A stretch of DNA of 64,000 nt from NCBI RefSeq assembly GCF_002201475.1, contig NZ_CP021422.1:2790001-2854000 (forward strand), in the 5' to 3' direction. A program made the position numbers and the translations under genes. The notes beneath the pieces were generated by a model that worked only from the letters and a program-made list of their open reading frames with translations, was not told where the DNA came from and made no database searches. This DNA comes from Acutalibacter muris (GTDB taxonomy: Bacteria > Bacillota > Clostridia > Oscillospirales > Acutalibacteraceae). Shown here in pieces: positions 48,145-56,820 of the stretch; the first letter of the stretch is position 1, and each line of letters opens with the position of its first letter.

Positions 48145-50583
48145 TTAAAGGCTCATCTTCGCCGCCAAATTCTTCTCCGGCGGCACCGGAGAGCCGTGCC
48201 AGATGTTCCCGGCGTAGTCCCGGATGGCCCGGTCGGCGGCAAACCGCCCGGCCCCGGCTATATTTATAAGGGACATACGGTTCCAAAGCCTCTTGTCGTG
48301 GTACAAAGCCACGGCCCGGTCCTGGGCCGCCCTATAGGACTGGAAGTCCGCCAAGGCCATATAGCGGTCCTGCTGGATTATGGCCCGGTAGATATCATGG
48401 AAGTTCTTGCCCTTTATGCCCTGGTTCAGAGCGTCCAGGGCCCGGCGGATCTGCTGGTCGTGCTGATAGTGCTGCATTGGATTATATCCCGAGCGCTTGA
48501 CCTCCTCCACCTGGCTGGCGGTCATGCCGAAGAGCAGGATATTCTCGTCCCCCACGGTCTCGTGTATCTCCACGTTGGCCCCGTCCAGGGTGCCAAGGGT
48601 AACGGCGCCGTTTATCATGAACTTCATATTGCTGGTGCCTGAGGCCTCTGTGCCCGCAAGGGAGATCTGCTCGCTTATCTCGGCGGCGGGTATAAGGGTC
48701 TCGGCCCAGGTGACGCAATAGTTCTCAACGAAAACCACCTTCATCTTGCTGTTTACCCGCTGGTCGTTATTTATCGTGTCCGCAAGGGCGCTGATAAACT
48801 GTATGATCTGTTTGGCGAAATAGTACCCGGGCGCGGCCTTGGCCCCGAAGAACCAGGTGCGGGGGGCAAAGTCCGCGTTGGGGTTGTCAAGAAGCCACTG
48901 ATATGTGGCAAGTATGGACAGGGCGTTCATGTGCTGGCGCTTATACTCGTGCAGGCGCTTCACCTGCACGTCGAAGATGGAGTCCGGGTCCACCACCAGA
49001 CCCTGGGTGCGCTTCAGGTGCTCCGCAAGCCGCTCCTTATTCTCGTGCTTTATCCTCTCAAGGCGCTCCAGCACAGAGCTGTCGTCCTGATACTTTAAAA
49101 GGTCGGAGAGCTTATCCGCGTCGTATATATAGTCCGTCCCAATAAGCTCGGTGATAAGCCCGGACAGCTTCGGGTTGGACTGGCAGAGCCACCGGCGGTG
49201 GGCTATGCCGTTGGTGACGTTGGTGAACTTTGCGGGCTCCTCCACGTAGAAGTCGTGGAACAGGTCCTCCTTTAGTATATCGCTGTGCAGGGCGGACACG
49301 CCGTTTACGCTGTGGGAGCCGATAACGGCCAGGTTCGCCATTCTCACAAAGCCGTCGCTTATTGGCGCCATGCGGGCGATCTTGCCGTAGTCCACACCCT
49401 TATACTTCATCTCCTCCCAGAACCGGCGGTTTATCTCCTCGATTATCTGGTAAATACGGGGCAGGCGCATCTTCACAAGGTCGCACTTCCAGGTCTCCAG
49501 GGCCTCGCTCATGACGGTGTGGTTGGTATAGGCCACAGTCTCCTTTACTATCCCCCAGGCCGACTCCCAGTCATAGCCGCACTCGTCCAGCATGACCCGC
49601 ATCATCTCAGGTATGGCCAGGACCGGGTGGGTATCGTTAAGGTGTATTGCCACCAGCTTCGGCAGGTCGTCCAGGTTGCTGTGGGCAAAGAGGTGCCTTC
49701 TTATTATATCCTGCACCGAGGCCGACACCAGGAAATACTGCTGGGTCAGGCGCAGCAGCTTCCCCTCGGCGTGGTCGTCCTCGGGGTAGAGGACCTTGGT
49801 TATCACCTCGGCCATGGTCTGCTGCTCCATGGCGCGCATATAGTTGCCGCCCCCAAAGAGGTTCATGTCAAAGGCGTTGTTCTCCGCCTTCCACACCCGC
49901 AGAAGGCTTATTCCCCGTCCGTCCTTGCCGGAAACGTACAGATCATAGGGCACGGCCGTGACGGTGGTATAGTCCTTATGCTTTACAGAGTGGTACTGGT
50001 CGTTCCACTTCTCCTCGATATGCCCGTCAAAGTGCACCTCTACGGAGTTGTCAGGCACGGCCTGCATCCAGACAGCCCCGCCCGGCAGCCAGAAATCCGG
50101 CAGCTCCGTCTGCCAGCCGTCCACCAGCTTCTGCTTGAAAAGGCCGTACTCATACCGAAGGGAATAGCCCATGGCCGGGTACCCCTGGGTGGCAAGGCCG
50201 TCCAGAAAGCAGGCGGCAAGCCGGCCCAGACCGCCGTTTCCAAGGCCCGCGTCAGGCTCCTGGTCGTACAGGTGGTCGAGCTTTATACCAAACTCCGAGA
50301 GGGCCTCACGCATATTGTCCTCAAGGCCCAGGTTATAAAGGTTATTCTTCAGCGAGCGCCCAAGCAAAAATTCCATGCACAGATAATAGATACGCTTTGT
50401 CTCCGTACGCACGGCGTTCTGCTGGAACTCCGCGCGGCCCTTGGCCATCAGCTCCCGGACTATCAAGGCCACGGCTTTATAATATTCCTCATTGGTGGCG
50501 TTCTGAAGCGATACGCCAAAGGTGTGGGACAGCTTATCCCGTATGGCCTCCTTGATCTGTAAGACCGATAAAGAGTAATTCAT
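48145..50583 (-). CDS. glgP: Glycogen/maltodextrin phosphorylase
   Basis: An 812-residue GT35 phosphorylase, full length. It releases glucose-1-phosphate from alpha-1,4-glucans. The PLP-lysine region EASGTSNMKFMINGAVTLGT, the GNGGLGRLAACFLDGLA segment and VIPAAEIS-type phosphate site (ETLIPAAEISEQISLAG) are intact. The start MNYSLSVLQ at 50583 follows GGAGG; an upstream extension to 50688 lacks support. It is divergent from the zapA-like gene. Confidence 0.96.
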   Translation of the reverse strand: MNYSLSVLQIKEAIRDKLSHTFGVSLQNATNEEYYKAVALIVRELMAKGRAEFQQNAVRTETKRIYYLCMEFLLGRSLKNNLYNLGLEDNMREALSEFGIKLDHLYDQEPDAGLGNGGLGRLAACFLDGLATQGYPAMGYSLRYEYGLFKQKLVDGWQTELPDFWLPGGAVWMQAVPDNSVEVHFDGHIEEKWNDQYHSVKHKDYTTVTAVPYDLYVSGKDGRGISLLRVWKAENNAFDMNLFGGGNYMRAMEQQTMAEVITKVLYPEDDHAEGKLLRLTQQYFLVSASVQDIIRRHLFAHSNLDDLPKLVAIHLNDTHPVLAIPEMMRVMLDECGYDWESAWGIVKETVAYTNHTVMSEALETWKCDLVKMRLPRIYQIIEEINRRFWEEMKYKGVDYGKIARMAPISDGFVRMANLAVIGSHSVNGVSALHSDILKEDLFHDFYVEEPAKFTNVTNGIAHRRWLCQSNPKLSGLITELIGTDYIYDADKLSDLLKYQDDSSVLERLERIKHENKERLAEHLKRTQGLVVDPDSIFDVQVKRLHEYKRQHMNALSILATYQWLLDNPNADFAPRTWFFGAKAAPGYYFAKQIIQFISALADTINNDQRVNSKMKVVFVENYCVTWAETLIPAAEISEQISLAGTEASGTSNMKFMINGAVTLGTLDGANVEIHETVGDENILLFGMTASQVEEVKRSGYNPMQHYQHDQQIRRALDALNQGIKGKNFHDIYRAIIQQDRYMALADFQSYRAAQDRAVALYHDKRLWNRMSLINIAGAGRFAADRAIRDYAGNIWHGSPVPPEKNLAAKMSL

Positions 50584-50832
50584 TACAACATTCCTCCATC
50601 TTATAAAATATATATGTATTATGTATAATATGTGGGAAAGGAAGGTCCTCTTGCCTTGCTGCTCAAGTGTAATATATGGATTATACACTAAATTAGCGGA
50701 AAATGCAACCGCAATATGGAATTTGGGCGCAGAGAAAGAAAATTTTTGTCAAAAAGCCCTTTTCTCCCGCTTAGTTTTGCTCTATAATATAAATATAGCC
50801 AATATATCTTGGGGAAAGGATTTGATTCTTTT

Positions 50833-51540
50833 ATGGATAAACGACGGGTCCGTCTGAATATAAACGGCGTGGTCTGCGGGCTTATCACAGGCGAGAGCGA
50901 GGAATATATGCAGACCCTGGCCGACGAGGTGGGCGACCTGATGAAGCAGGTCATGGACGCCTCCCCCTTTATCACCAGGGAGGCCGCCGCCCTTACGGCC
51001 GCTCTGAGCATCTGCGACGACTGCCACAAAAACGCGGAGCTGGCGGCGAAGCTTCGGGAACGGTGTGAAGAGCTGGAGGTGGAGGCGGAGCTATGGCAGG
51101 AGGAGAAGGTGGAACTCCTAAAATCCGCCGTGGACACCCAGAAGGACGCGCAGCTGGCCGAGAAGGCCGCGCGCCTCTCTGAAAAGGCCAGCCGGCTGGA
51201 GACGGAGAACACCCGCCTTGAGGAGCATATCCAGCGCCTGAAGGAGTTCGAGACCCGGGCCCTGGCCCTGGAGGACGAGAACGCCGCCCTGCGCCAGAGC
51301 GCTATTGCCGCCTCTGGGCCCTCCCGGAGGGAGGGTGATCTGGAGGCCCAGAACCGGGAGCTTACCAGCAGACTGGCCGCTCTGGAGGAGCGCTTGGCCC
51401 AGGCGGGCAAGGAGCCTGAGTCAAAGCCCGCCGCACCAAAGTCCCCGGTAAAACGCCGCCGTGGCAACCCCCTGCGCCAGGAGCCCGACATGGAGCAGGA
51501 GGGCATGGTCAGCTTCTTCGAGACCCGGGCCGATGAGTAA
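50833..51540 (+). CDS. zapA: ZapA-like cell-division protein with long coiled coil
   Basis: A 235-residue protein. Residues 1-75 resemble ZapA (VRLNINGVVCGLITGESEEY, LADEVGDLMKQVMDASPFIT), which cross-links FtsZ. The rest is a long coiled coil (EKAARLSEKASRLETENTRL, DLEAQNRELTSRLAALEERL) ending in a basic Pro-rich tail. Most ZapA proteins are about 100 residues, so this is an extended form. Start ATG at 50833 follows an AAAGGA site. The end overlaps the U32 gene by 8 bp. Confidence 0.8.
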   Translation: MDKRRVRLNINGVVCGLITGESEEYMQTLADEVGDLMKQVMDASPFITREAAALTAALSICDDCHKNAELAAKLRERCEELEVEAELWQEEKVELLKSAVDTQKDAQLAEKAARLSEKASRLETENTRLEEHIQRLKEFETRALALEDENAALRQSAIAASGPSRREGDLEAQNRELTSRLAALEERLAQAGKEPESKPAAPKSPVKRRRGNPLRQEPDMEQEGMVSFFETRADE

Positions 51541-53605
51541 GCCCATAGAGGTGCTGTCCCCCGCGGGGGGCTGGCCGGCTCTTGAGGCCGCAGTGCGGGC
51601 CGGGGCGCAGGCGGTATACCTGGGTGGGCCCCAGTTCGGGGCCAGGGCCGGGGCGCAGAACTTCTCCCGGGAGGAGCTTTCGGAGGCGGTAAGATACTGC
51701 CATCAGCGCGGGGTGCGGGTCCATGTGACCGTGAACACCCTTATAAAGGACAGTGAGCTGCCAGAGGCCCTGGACCTTGTGAAATTCCTCTGCTCCATAT
51801 CGGTGGACGCGGTGCTGGTCCAGGACATGGGCCTGCTGCATCTTATAAGGGAGCGGGCCCCGGGCCTTACTGTTCACGCCTCCACCCAGATGAGCCTGCA
51901 CACCCCGGCAGGGGTGCGGCTCCTGAAGGCGCTGGGTGCAAAGAGGGCGGTGCTGGCAAGAGAACTGAGCCTTTCGGAGATAAAGGAGATATCCGAAGGC
52001 TGCGATATCGAGCTGGAGGGCTTCGTCCACGGGGCCCTTTGTATGTGCGTCTCCGGCCAGTGCTATCTCAGCGCCCTGCTGGGTGGACGCTCCGGCAACC
52101 GGGGCCAGTGCGCCCAGCCCTGCCGTCTGCCCTTCGGGGCCCCGGGCGGCACCGGGCACGATCTGTCTCTTAAAGATCTGAGCTATATAAATAGTATAGG
52201 AGAGCTTCAGAAGGCCGGGGTCTGCTCGGCAAAGATAGAGGGCCGCATGAAGCGCCCGGAGTATGTGGCGGCGGCCACGGCGGCCTGCCGGCTGGCGGCG
52301 GAGGGCCGGCCCGTGCCGGAGGAGCTCTCCTCTGCCCTTGGGGCCGTGTTCTCCCGCTCGGGCTTTACGGACGGCTATATCAACGCCCGGCGGGGCCGGG
52401 AGATGTTCGGCACCCGGACAAAGGAGGACGTGACCGCCGCCACGGAAAAGGTGCTCTCCGGCCTTCGGGAGCTCTACAGGAAGGAGCGGCAGAGCGTGCC
52501 CGTGGACCTGGCTCTAAGCTTTGAGGGCGGCCAGATAACCCTTGGGGCCTCCTGCGCCGGGCATACTGTGTTTGCCGCCGGCAAACTTCAGCAGAACGCC
52601 CCTATATATAATAGTATACCCAAAGAGCGCTGTATAAGTCAGCTGCAAAAAACCGGCGGCACGCCCTTTACTGCCCGCAGCGTCACCGTGCCGGAGGAGG
52701 GCGTGCCCCTCCCTGTGTCAGAGCTGAACCGGCTGCGCCGGGAGGCCCTTGAGGCCCTGCTGGAGGCCCGGGGGCGTAGAAAGCCCATACCCTTTACTGA
52801 TGCGCCCCTTCCCTCCCCCGGCCCCTTCAAAAGGCCTAAGGGCCCCCTCCCCATACGTGCCGTCCTGCGGGACCCAGGGCAGTTTTGCCCGGAAATGCGG
52901 GAGTGCGAGGCGGTCTGCCTGCCCCTTGAGACCGCCCCCGAAAAGCTCTCGGCTTTACGCGCTATGGGCCTGCGGCTCATACTGGACCTGCCCCGGGCCA
53001 TGTTCGGCCGGGAGCGGGAGCTGCGCGAGCTCATGGAGCAGCGTAAAGATCAGGGCTTCACAGAGTACCTCTGCGGGAACCTGGGGGCCCTTGAGCTCTG
53101 CCGGGAGCTGGGCGTCACAGCCCATGGGAGCTTCTCCCTGAACGTCGCCAACACCCCCGCCCTTATGGCCTTTGAAAGCCTGGGCCTTGAGAGCGCCGAG
53201 GTAAGCCTTGAGCTCTCCGGGCGGGAGATTGCCGGCCTTGGGGCGGGGCTCCGGCGGGGCGTGACCGCCTATGGGCGGCAGGCTTTAATGCTCACCAGGA
53301 ACTGCCCCCTCTGTAATTCTCCCAAGGGGTGCCTGGGGTGTAAAGCCCCAGGCTGTCTCACCGACCGCAAGGGGAAAACCTTTCCTATCACGTGCCGGGA
53401 GCGGGGAAAATACGGTGTTGAGCTTTTGAACAGCGTGCCAATTTGGCTGGGGGATATGCAGGAGGAGCTGGCCTGCGACTTTGCGGTACTGCGTTTTTCT
53501 GTGGAAAACTCTGTGGAATGTGGGGAAATCTTCCGGGCGTTCCGGGGCGGGATAAGCCTAAACGCCGCCTATACCCGGGGACTTTTCCGCCGGGGTGTGC
53601 TTTAA
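51533..53605 (+). CDS. U32-family peptidase-like protein (RlhA/YrrO type)
   Basis: A 690-residue U32 protein starting MSKPIEVLSPAGGWPALEAA at 51533, inside the zapA end. U32 landmarks: AVYLGGPQFGARAGAQNFSR, TVNTLIKDSEL, ELEGFVHGALCMCVSGQCYL, GGRSGNRGQCAQPCRLPF and KIEGRMKRPEYVA. A second domain carries CPLCNSPKGCLGC. Some members (RlhA) hydroxylate 23S rRNA using an Fe-S cluster; others are called collagenase-like. Cys residues fit the cluster-bearing type. An in-frame start at 51461 would overlap zapA further and has no better ribosome site. Confidence 0.88.
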   Translation: MSKPIEVLSPAGGWPALEAAVRAGAQAVYLGGPQFGARAGAQNFSREELSEAVRYCHQRGVRVHVTVNTLIKDSELPEALDLVKFLCSISVDAVLVQDMGLLHLIRERAPGLTVHASTQMSLHTPAGVRLLKALGAKRAVLARELSLSEIKEISEGCDIELEGFVHGALCMCVSGQCYLSALLGGRSGNRGQCAQPCRLPFGAPGGTGHDLSLKDLSYINSIGELQKAGVCSAKIEGRMKRPEYVAAATAACRLAAEGRPVPEELSSALGAVFSRSGFTDGYINARRGREMFGTRTKEDVTAATEKVLSGLRELYRKERQSVPVDLALSFEGGQITLGASCAGHTVFAAGKLQQNAPIYNSIPKERCISQLQKTGGTPFTARSVTVPEEGVPLPVSELNRLRREALEALLEARGRRKPIPFTDAPLPSPGPFKRPKGPLPIRAVLRDPGQFCPEMRECEAVCLPLETAPEKLSALRAMGLRLILDLPRAMFGRERELRELMEQRKDQGFTEYLCGNLGALELCRELGVTAHGSFSLNVANTPALMAFESLGLESAEVSLELSGREIAGLGAGLRRGVTAYGRQALMLTRNCPLCNSPKGCLGCKAPGCLTDRKGKTFPITCRERGKYGVELLNSVPIWLGDMQEELACDFAVLRFSVENSVECGEIFRAFRGGISLNAAYTRGLFRRGVL

Positions 53606-53680
53606 TGTGGAAAACCCGGTGGAAAATGTTGATAAAGTACCGCCGCTTTACAAGAAATGTGGAAAACTGGAGGCTTTTAC

Positions 53681-54115
53681 ATGGAGATACCTTTTGTCAA
53701 ACTAAAGCCGGGCTGCCTTACGCCCAGCCGCCAGACGGCCGGCAGCGCGGGCTGTGACCTTTGCGCCTGTATACCCGGCCCCCAGGTCCTGCGCCCCGGG
53801 GAGGTGTTCCTGGTCCCCCTGGGCTTTGCCGCTGAGATACCCCAGGGGTATGCGGGCTTTGTCTTTTCAAGGAGCGGCCTGGGCTCCAAAAGGGGCGTTG
53901 TGGTGGCCCAGGGGGTGGGCGTAATAGACAGCGACTACCGGGGGGAATGGCTGGTGCCCCTTCGGAACCTTGGGACAGCGGACTACGTGATAGAGCCCGG
54001 GGAGCGCATAGCCCAGGTGGTGTTCCTGCCCGCGGCTCCGGGGGAATTTGTGGAGACCGGGGAACTTTCCGGCACCAAAAGAGGCCAAGGGGGATTTGGC
54101 AGCACCGGCTGTTAA
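53681..54115 (+). CDS. dut: dUTP diphosphatase
   Basis: A 144-residue trimeric dUTPase. The five motifs are seen: AGSAGCDLCA, FSRSGLGSKRG, GVGVIDSDYRGEW, GERIAQVVF and a C-terminal GTKRGQGGFGSTG arm. It hydrolyses dUTP to dUMP to keep uracil out of DNA. TGGAGG precedes the ATG at 53681, 75 bp after the U32 gene. Confidence 0.96.
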   Translation: MEIPFVKLKPGCLTPSRQTAGSAGCDLCACIPGPQVLRPGEVFLVPLGFAAEIPQGYAGFVFSRSGLGSKRGVVVAQGVGVIDSDYRGEWLVPLRNLGTADYVIEPGERIAQVVFLPAAPGEFVETGELSGTKRGQGGFGSTGC

Positions 54116-54204
54116 CACGGCGGGATATCTTGTGCCAATCTCTTCCAAAAAGCTATACATCTTCGGTTATTCCCGGATTTTGAGGGGGCTTTGGAAGTTT
54201 TTTG

Positions 54205-54233
54205 TTGAGAATCCGGGTGAAATGCGGTATAAT
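54205..54233 (+). promoter_or_regulatory. mreB operon promoter
   Basis: TTGAGA (54205-54210), 17-bp spacer, TATAAT (54228-54233), about 110 bp before mreB. Confidence 0.75.
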
Positions 54234-54343
54234 GGGTTTAGTTATGGGTTGTATTTTGAAATATCCAGGCATTTCCTGGGAACACTTTAGTAGGCGCGAC
54301 TTTACATTTGCTACCGGCCCGGCCGGGGAAAGGCAGGTCATTT

Positions 54344-55396
54344 ATGGCAGGATTTTCCAGCTTTCTCTCTATGTTTTCCATGTTTTCAAAGGATATCGGC
54401 ATAGACCTTGGCACGGCGAACACCCTGGTGTTCATGCGCGGCAAGGGCATAGTCATGCGCGAGCCCTCGGTGGTGGCGGTTGACGTGCGCACCGACGAGG
54501 TGCTGGCCGTGGGCAAGCAGGCCAAGGAGATGCTGGGGCGCACACCTGGCTCAATAGTGGCCGTGCGGCCCCTGAAGGACGGTGTTATCGCGGACTTCGA
54601 CGTGACCGCCGCCATGCTCAAGTATTTTATCAAAAAGGCCCTACGCTCGGGCGCCCTGGCCCGGCCCAGGATAATAATCTGCATCCCCTCCGGGGTGACG
54701 GAGGTGGAGCGCCGGGCCGTTGAGGACGCTGCGCGCCAGGCGGGCTCCAACAACGTGGACCTGATGGAGGAGCCCATGGCCGCCGCCGTGGGCGCGGGCT
54801 TACCCGTGGCCGAGGCCACCGGCAGCATGGTGGTGGACATCGGCGGCGGCACCTCTGAAGTGGCTGTAATATCCCTTGGGGATATTGTCACGGCCGTGTC
54901 CGTGCGCATGGCCGGGGACAAGTTTGACGAGGCCATCGTCACCTACGTGAAGAAGAAGTACAACCTGCTTATAGGCGAGCGCACCGCCGAGGAGATCAAA
55001 ATGCGCATAGGCTCCGCCTTCCCCACCGAGGAGACCATCAACGCCTTTGTGGAGATAAAGGGCCGGAACCTGGTGGACGGACTTCCCAAGAACGTGACCA
55101 TACACGCCGACGAGGTCCGAGAGGCCCTTGCGGACAGCGTGATGGTGGTGGTGGACGCCATAAAGGAGACCCTGGAGCAGACCCCGCCCGAGCTTGCCGC
55201 GGACATTATCGACCGGGGCATTATGCTCACCGGCGGCGGCGCGCTTTTAAAGGGCCTGGACAGGCTTGTGAGCCAGGAGACGGGCATACCCGTCCACGTG
55301 GCGGAGCGACCCCTGGACTGCGTGGTGGAGGGCACGGGCAAGAGCCTTGAGATCGAGCTGCCCAAGTCCTATTACCGCACCAGCCGGAGAAAATAA
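54344..55396 (+). CDS. mreB: Rod-shape actin MreB
   Basis: A 350-residue bacterial actin. ATP-binding motifs: [37 protein letters not shown] and [12 protein letters not shown]. It guides cell-wall synthesis along the cell side and suggests a rod-shaped cell. Start at 54344 (MAGFSSFLS, an N-terminal amphipathic membrane-binding segment) is preferred to 54308. First gene of mreBCD-mrdA. Confidence 0.97.
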   Translation: MAGFSSFLSMFSMFSKDIGIDLGTANTLVFMRGKGIVMREPSVVAVDVRTDEVLAVGKQAKEMLGRTPGSIVAVRPLKDGVIADFDVTAAMLKYFIKKALRSGALARPRIIICIPSGVTEVERRAVEDAARQAGSNNVDLMEEPMAAAVGAGLPVAEATGSMVVDIGGGTSEVAVISLGDIVTAVSVRMAGDKFDEAIVTYVKKKYNLLIGERTAEEIKMRIGSAFPTEETINAFVEIKGRNLVDGLPKNVTIHADEVREALADSVMVVVDAIKETLEQTPPELAADIIDRGIMLTGGGALLKGLDRLVSQETGIPVHVAERPLDCVVEGTGKSLEIELPKSYYRTSRRK

Positions 55397-55399
55397 GCC

Positions 55400-56290
55400 G
55401 TGAGAGATTTTCTTAAGGCCGGCTCCTTCAAGGTGCTCATCATCACGGTGGTGGTGCTCTTGGGGCTTATTATCTACACCGCCTCGGCCGGCGGCTCCCT
55501 TATCGCCAGCATACTGGGCTTTGTGTCCACGCCGATGCAGTCCGTGGCCACGGACCTTACCGACGGGGTCACGGAGTTTTTAGACATAGACGGCCTTACA
55601 AAGGACGAGCTCAAGGCTCTGGTGGCCGCCCTTCAGGAGGAGAACAGCCAGCTTTATGACAAGCTCATCGACTACACCCAGATGGAGCAGGAGAATGAGC
55701 GCCTGAAGGTGCAGCTGCATATAAGCGAGCAGCGGCCCGAAAACGAGATGCGCTCCGCCGCCGTCATAGGCCGGGACCCCAACGACCCCTTCTCCGGGTT
55801 CTCTATCGGTATCGGCACCCTCTCAGGAGTCAGCGAGGGGGACCCGGTGATAACCGACAAGGGGCTTGTGGGCGTGGTCACCAGCGCCTATGCCACCACC
55901 AGCAAGGTGGAGTGCTTACTGAGCGAGAACGTGAACGTGGCCGCCGTCTCCATCGACAAGCGGGAGAGCGGGCTCATCGGCTGCAACATAACCATGGCGA
56001 GCTCCGGACTTCTGCGCCTTGACTACCTTACCGGGGAAACCGCCCTCACACAGGGCGACATAATCACCACCTCCGGCGAGGGCGGAGTGTACCCCGCGGA
56101 CCTGAAGATAGGCGTTGTGGAGAGCGTGGAGAAATCCGAGACCGACGTGTCCAAATACGCGGTGGTGCGGCCCTTTGAGGACCTGGCCTCTGTCAAAGAG
56201 GTGCAGGTCATAATCTCCTTCCCCGGCCAGGGGGAGGACGATACCGTTACCCAGCCGGACCCGGGGGACAGCGAGGAGGACGCGGAATGA
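55400..56290 (+). CDS. mreC: Rod-shape protein MreC
   Basis: A 296-residue MreC: N-terminal membrane helix (VLIITVVVLLGLIIYTASAG), coiled coil (LVAALQEENSQLYDKLIDYT), then the beta-rich periplasmic-type domain (AAVIGRDPNDPFSGFSIGIG, GDPVITDKGLVGVVTSAYAT). It links MreB to PBP2. GTG start 3 bp after mreB. The last 4 bp overlap mreD. Confidence 0.95.
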   Translation: MRDFLKAGSFKVLIITVVVLLGLIIYTASAGGSLIASILGFVSTPMQSVATDLTDGVTEFLDIDGLTKDELKALVAALQEENSQLYDKLIDYTQMEQENERLKVQLHISEQRPENEMRSAAVIGRDPNDPFSGFSIGIGTLSGVSEGDPVITDKGLVGVVTSAYATTSKVECLLSENVNVAAVSIDKRESGLIGCNITMASSGLLRLDYLTGETALTQGDIITTSGEGGVYPADLKIGVVESVEKSETDVSKYAVVRPFEDLASVKEVQVIISFPGQGEDDTVTQPDPGDSEEDAE

Positions 56291-56805
56291 GGGACCTTAA
56301 CCGTATCGTGCGCAGCTTGGCCTTCGTGCTGGAGCTTTTGGTGCTGTTTATGCTGCAGGAGACGCCGGGCCTTCTGCCCCACGTGTATGGGGCCCGGCCT
56401 GTGCTGGTGCTGCCCGCCGCGGCCGTTATAGCCATGTTTGAGGAGGAGACCCGGGCTATGGCCTTCGGCGTAGCGGCCGGGCTTTTCTGCGATTTCGGCT
56501 ACTCCGGCGTTCTGGGCTTTCACGCCCTGGTGATGGGTGTGCTGTGCTTTTTCATAAGCCTGCTTGTAAGGACCTTCCTACAGGTCAACCCCGTGACGGC
56601 TATGCTGACGGGCATTGTGGCCCTGGGGCTCGCCTTTGGGGCCCAGTGGCTTTTCTTCTACTATTTCCACTATTCCTCGCCGGGCTATGCCCTGCGTATG
56701 CACTATCTGCCCAAGTACCTGTATACTTTGATCTTTGTGCCGCTCTTGTACCTGTTGAACAGGGCCCTGGCGGAGGCCCTGCCCGGGGAGGAGTTGCTGC
56801 CATAG
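56287..56805 (+). CDS. mreD: Rod-shape protein MreD
   Basis: A 172-residue membrane protein with five or six helices (LVLPAAAVIAMFEEE, GVLGFHALVMGVLCFFISLL, LTGIVALGLAFGAQWLFFYY). It is placed and sized as MreD between mreC and the PBP2 gene. Confidence 0.92.
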   Translation: MRDLNRIVRSLAFVLELLVLFMLQETPGLLPHVYGARPVLVLPAAAVIAMFEEETRAMAFGVAAGLFCDFGYSGVLGFHALVMGVLCFFISLLVRTFLQVNPVTAMLTGIVALGLAFGAQWLFFYYFHYSSPGYALRMHYLPKYLYTLIFVPLLYLLNRALAEALPGEELLP

Positions 56806-56820
56806 AAGGAGGTGGGCGCT

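Noticed and set aside
49285..50562. 425-codon plus-strand open frame over glgP, and 412-codon minus frame over mrdA (57292-58530)
   Set aside because: Both are antisense to well-supported full-length genes and lack translation signals.
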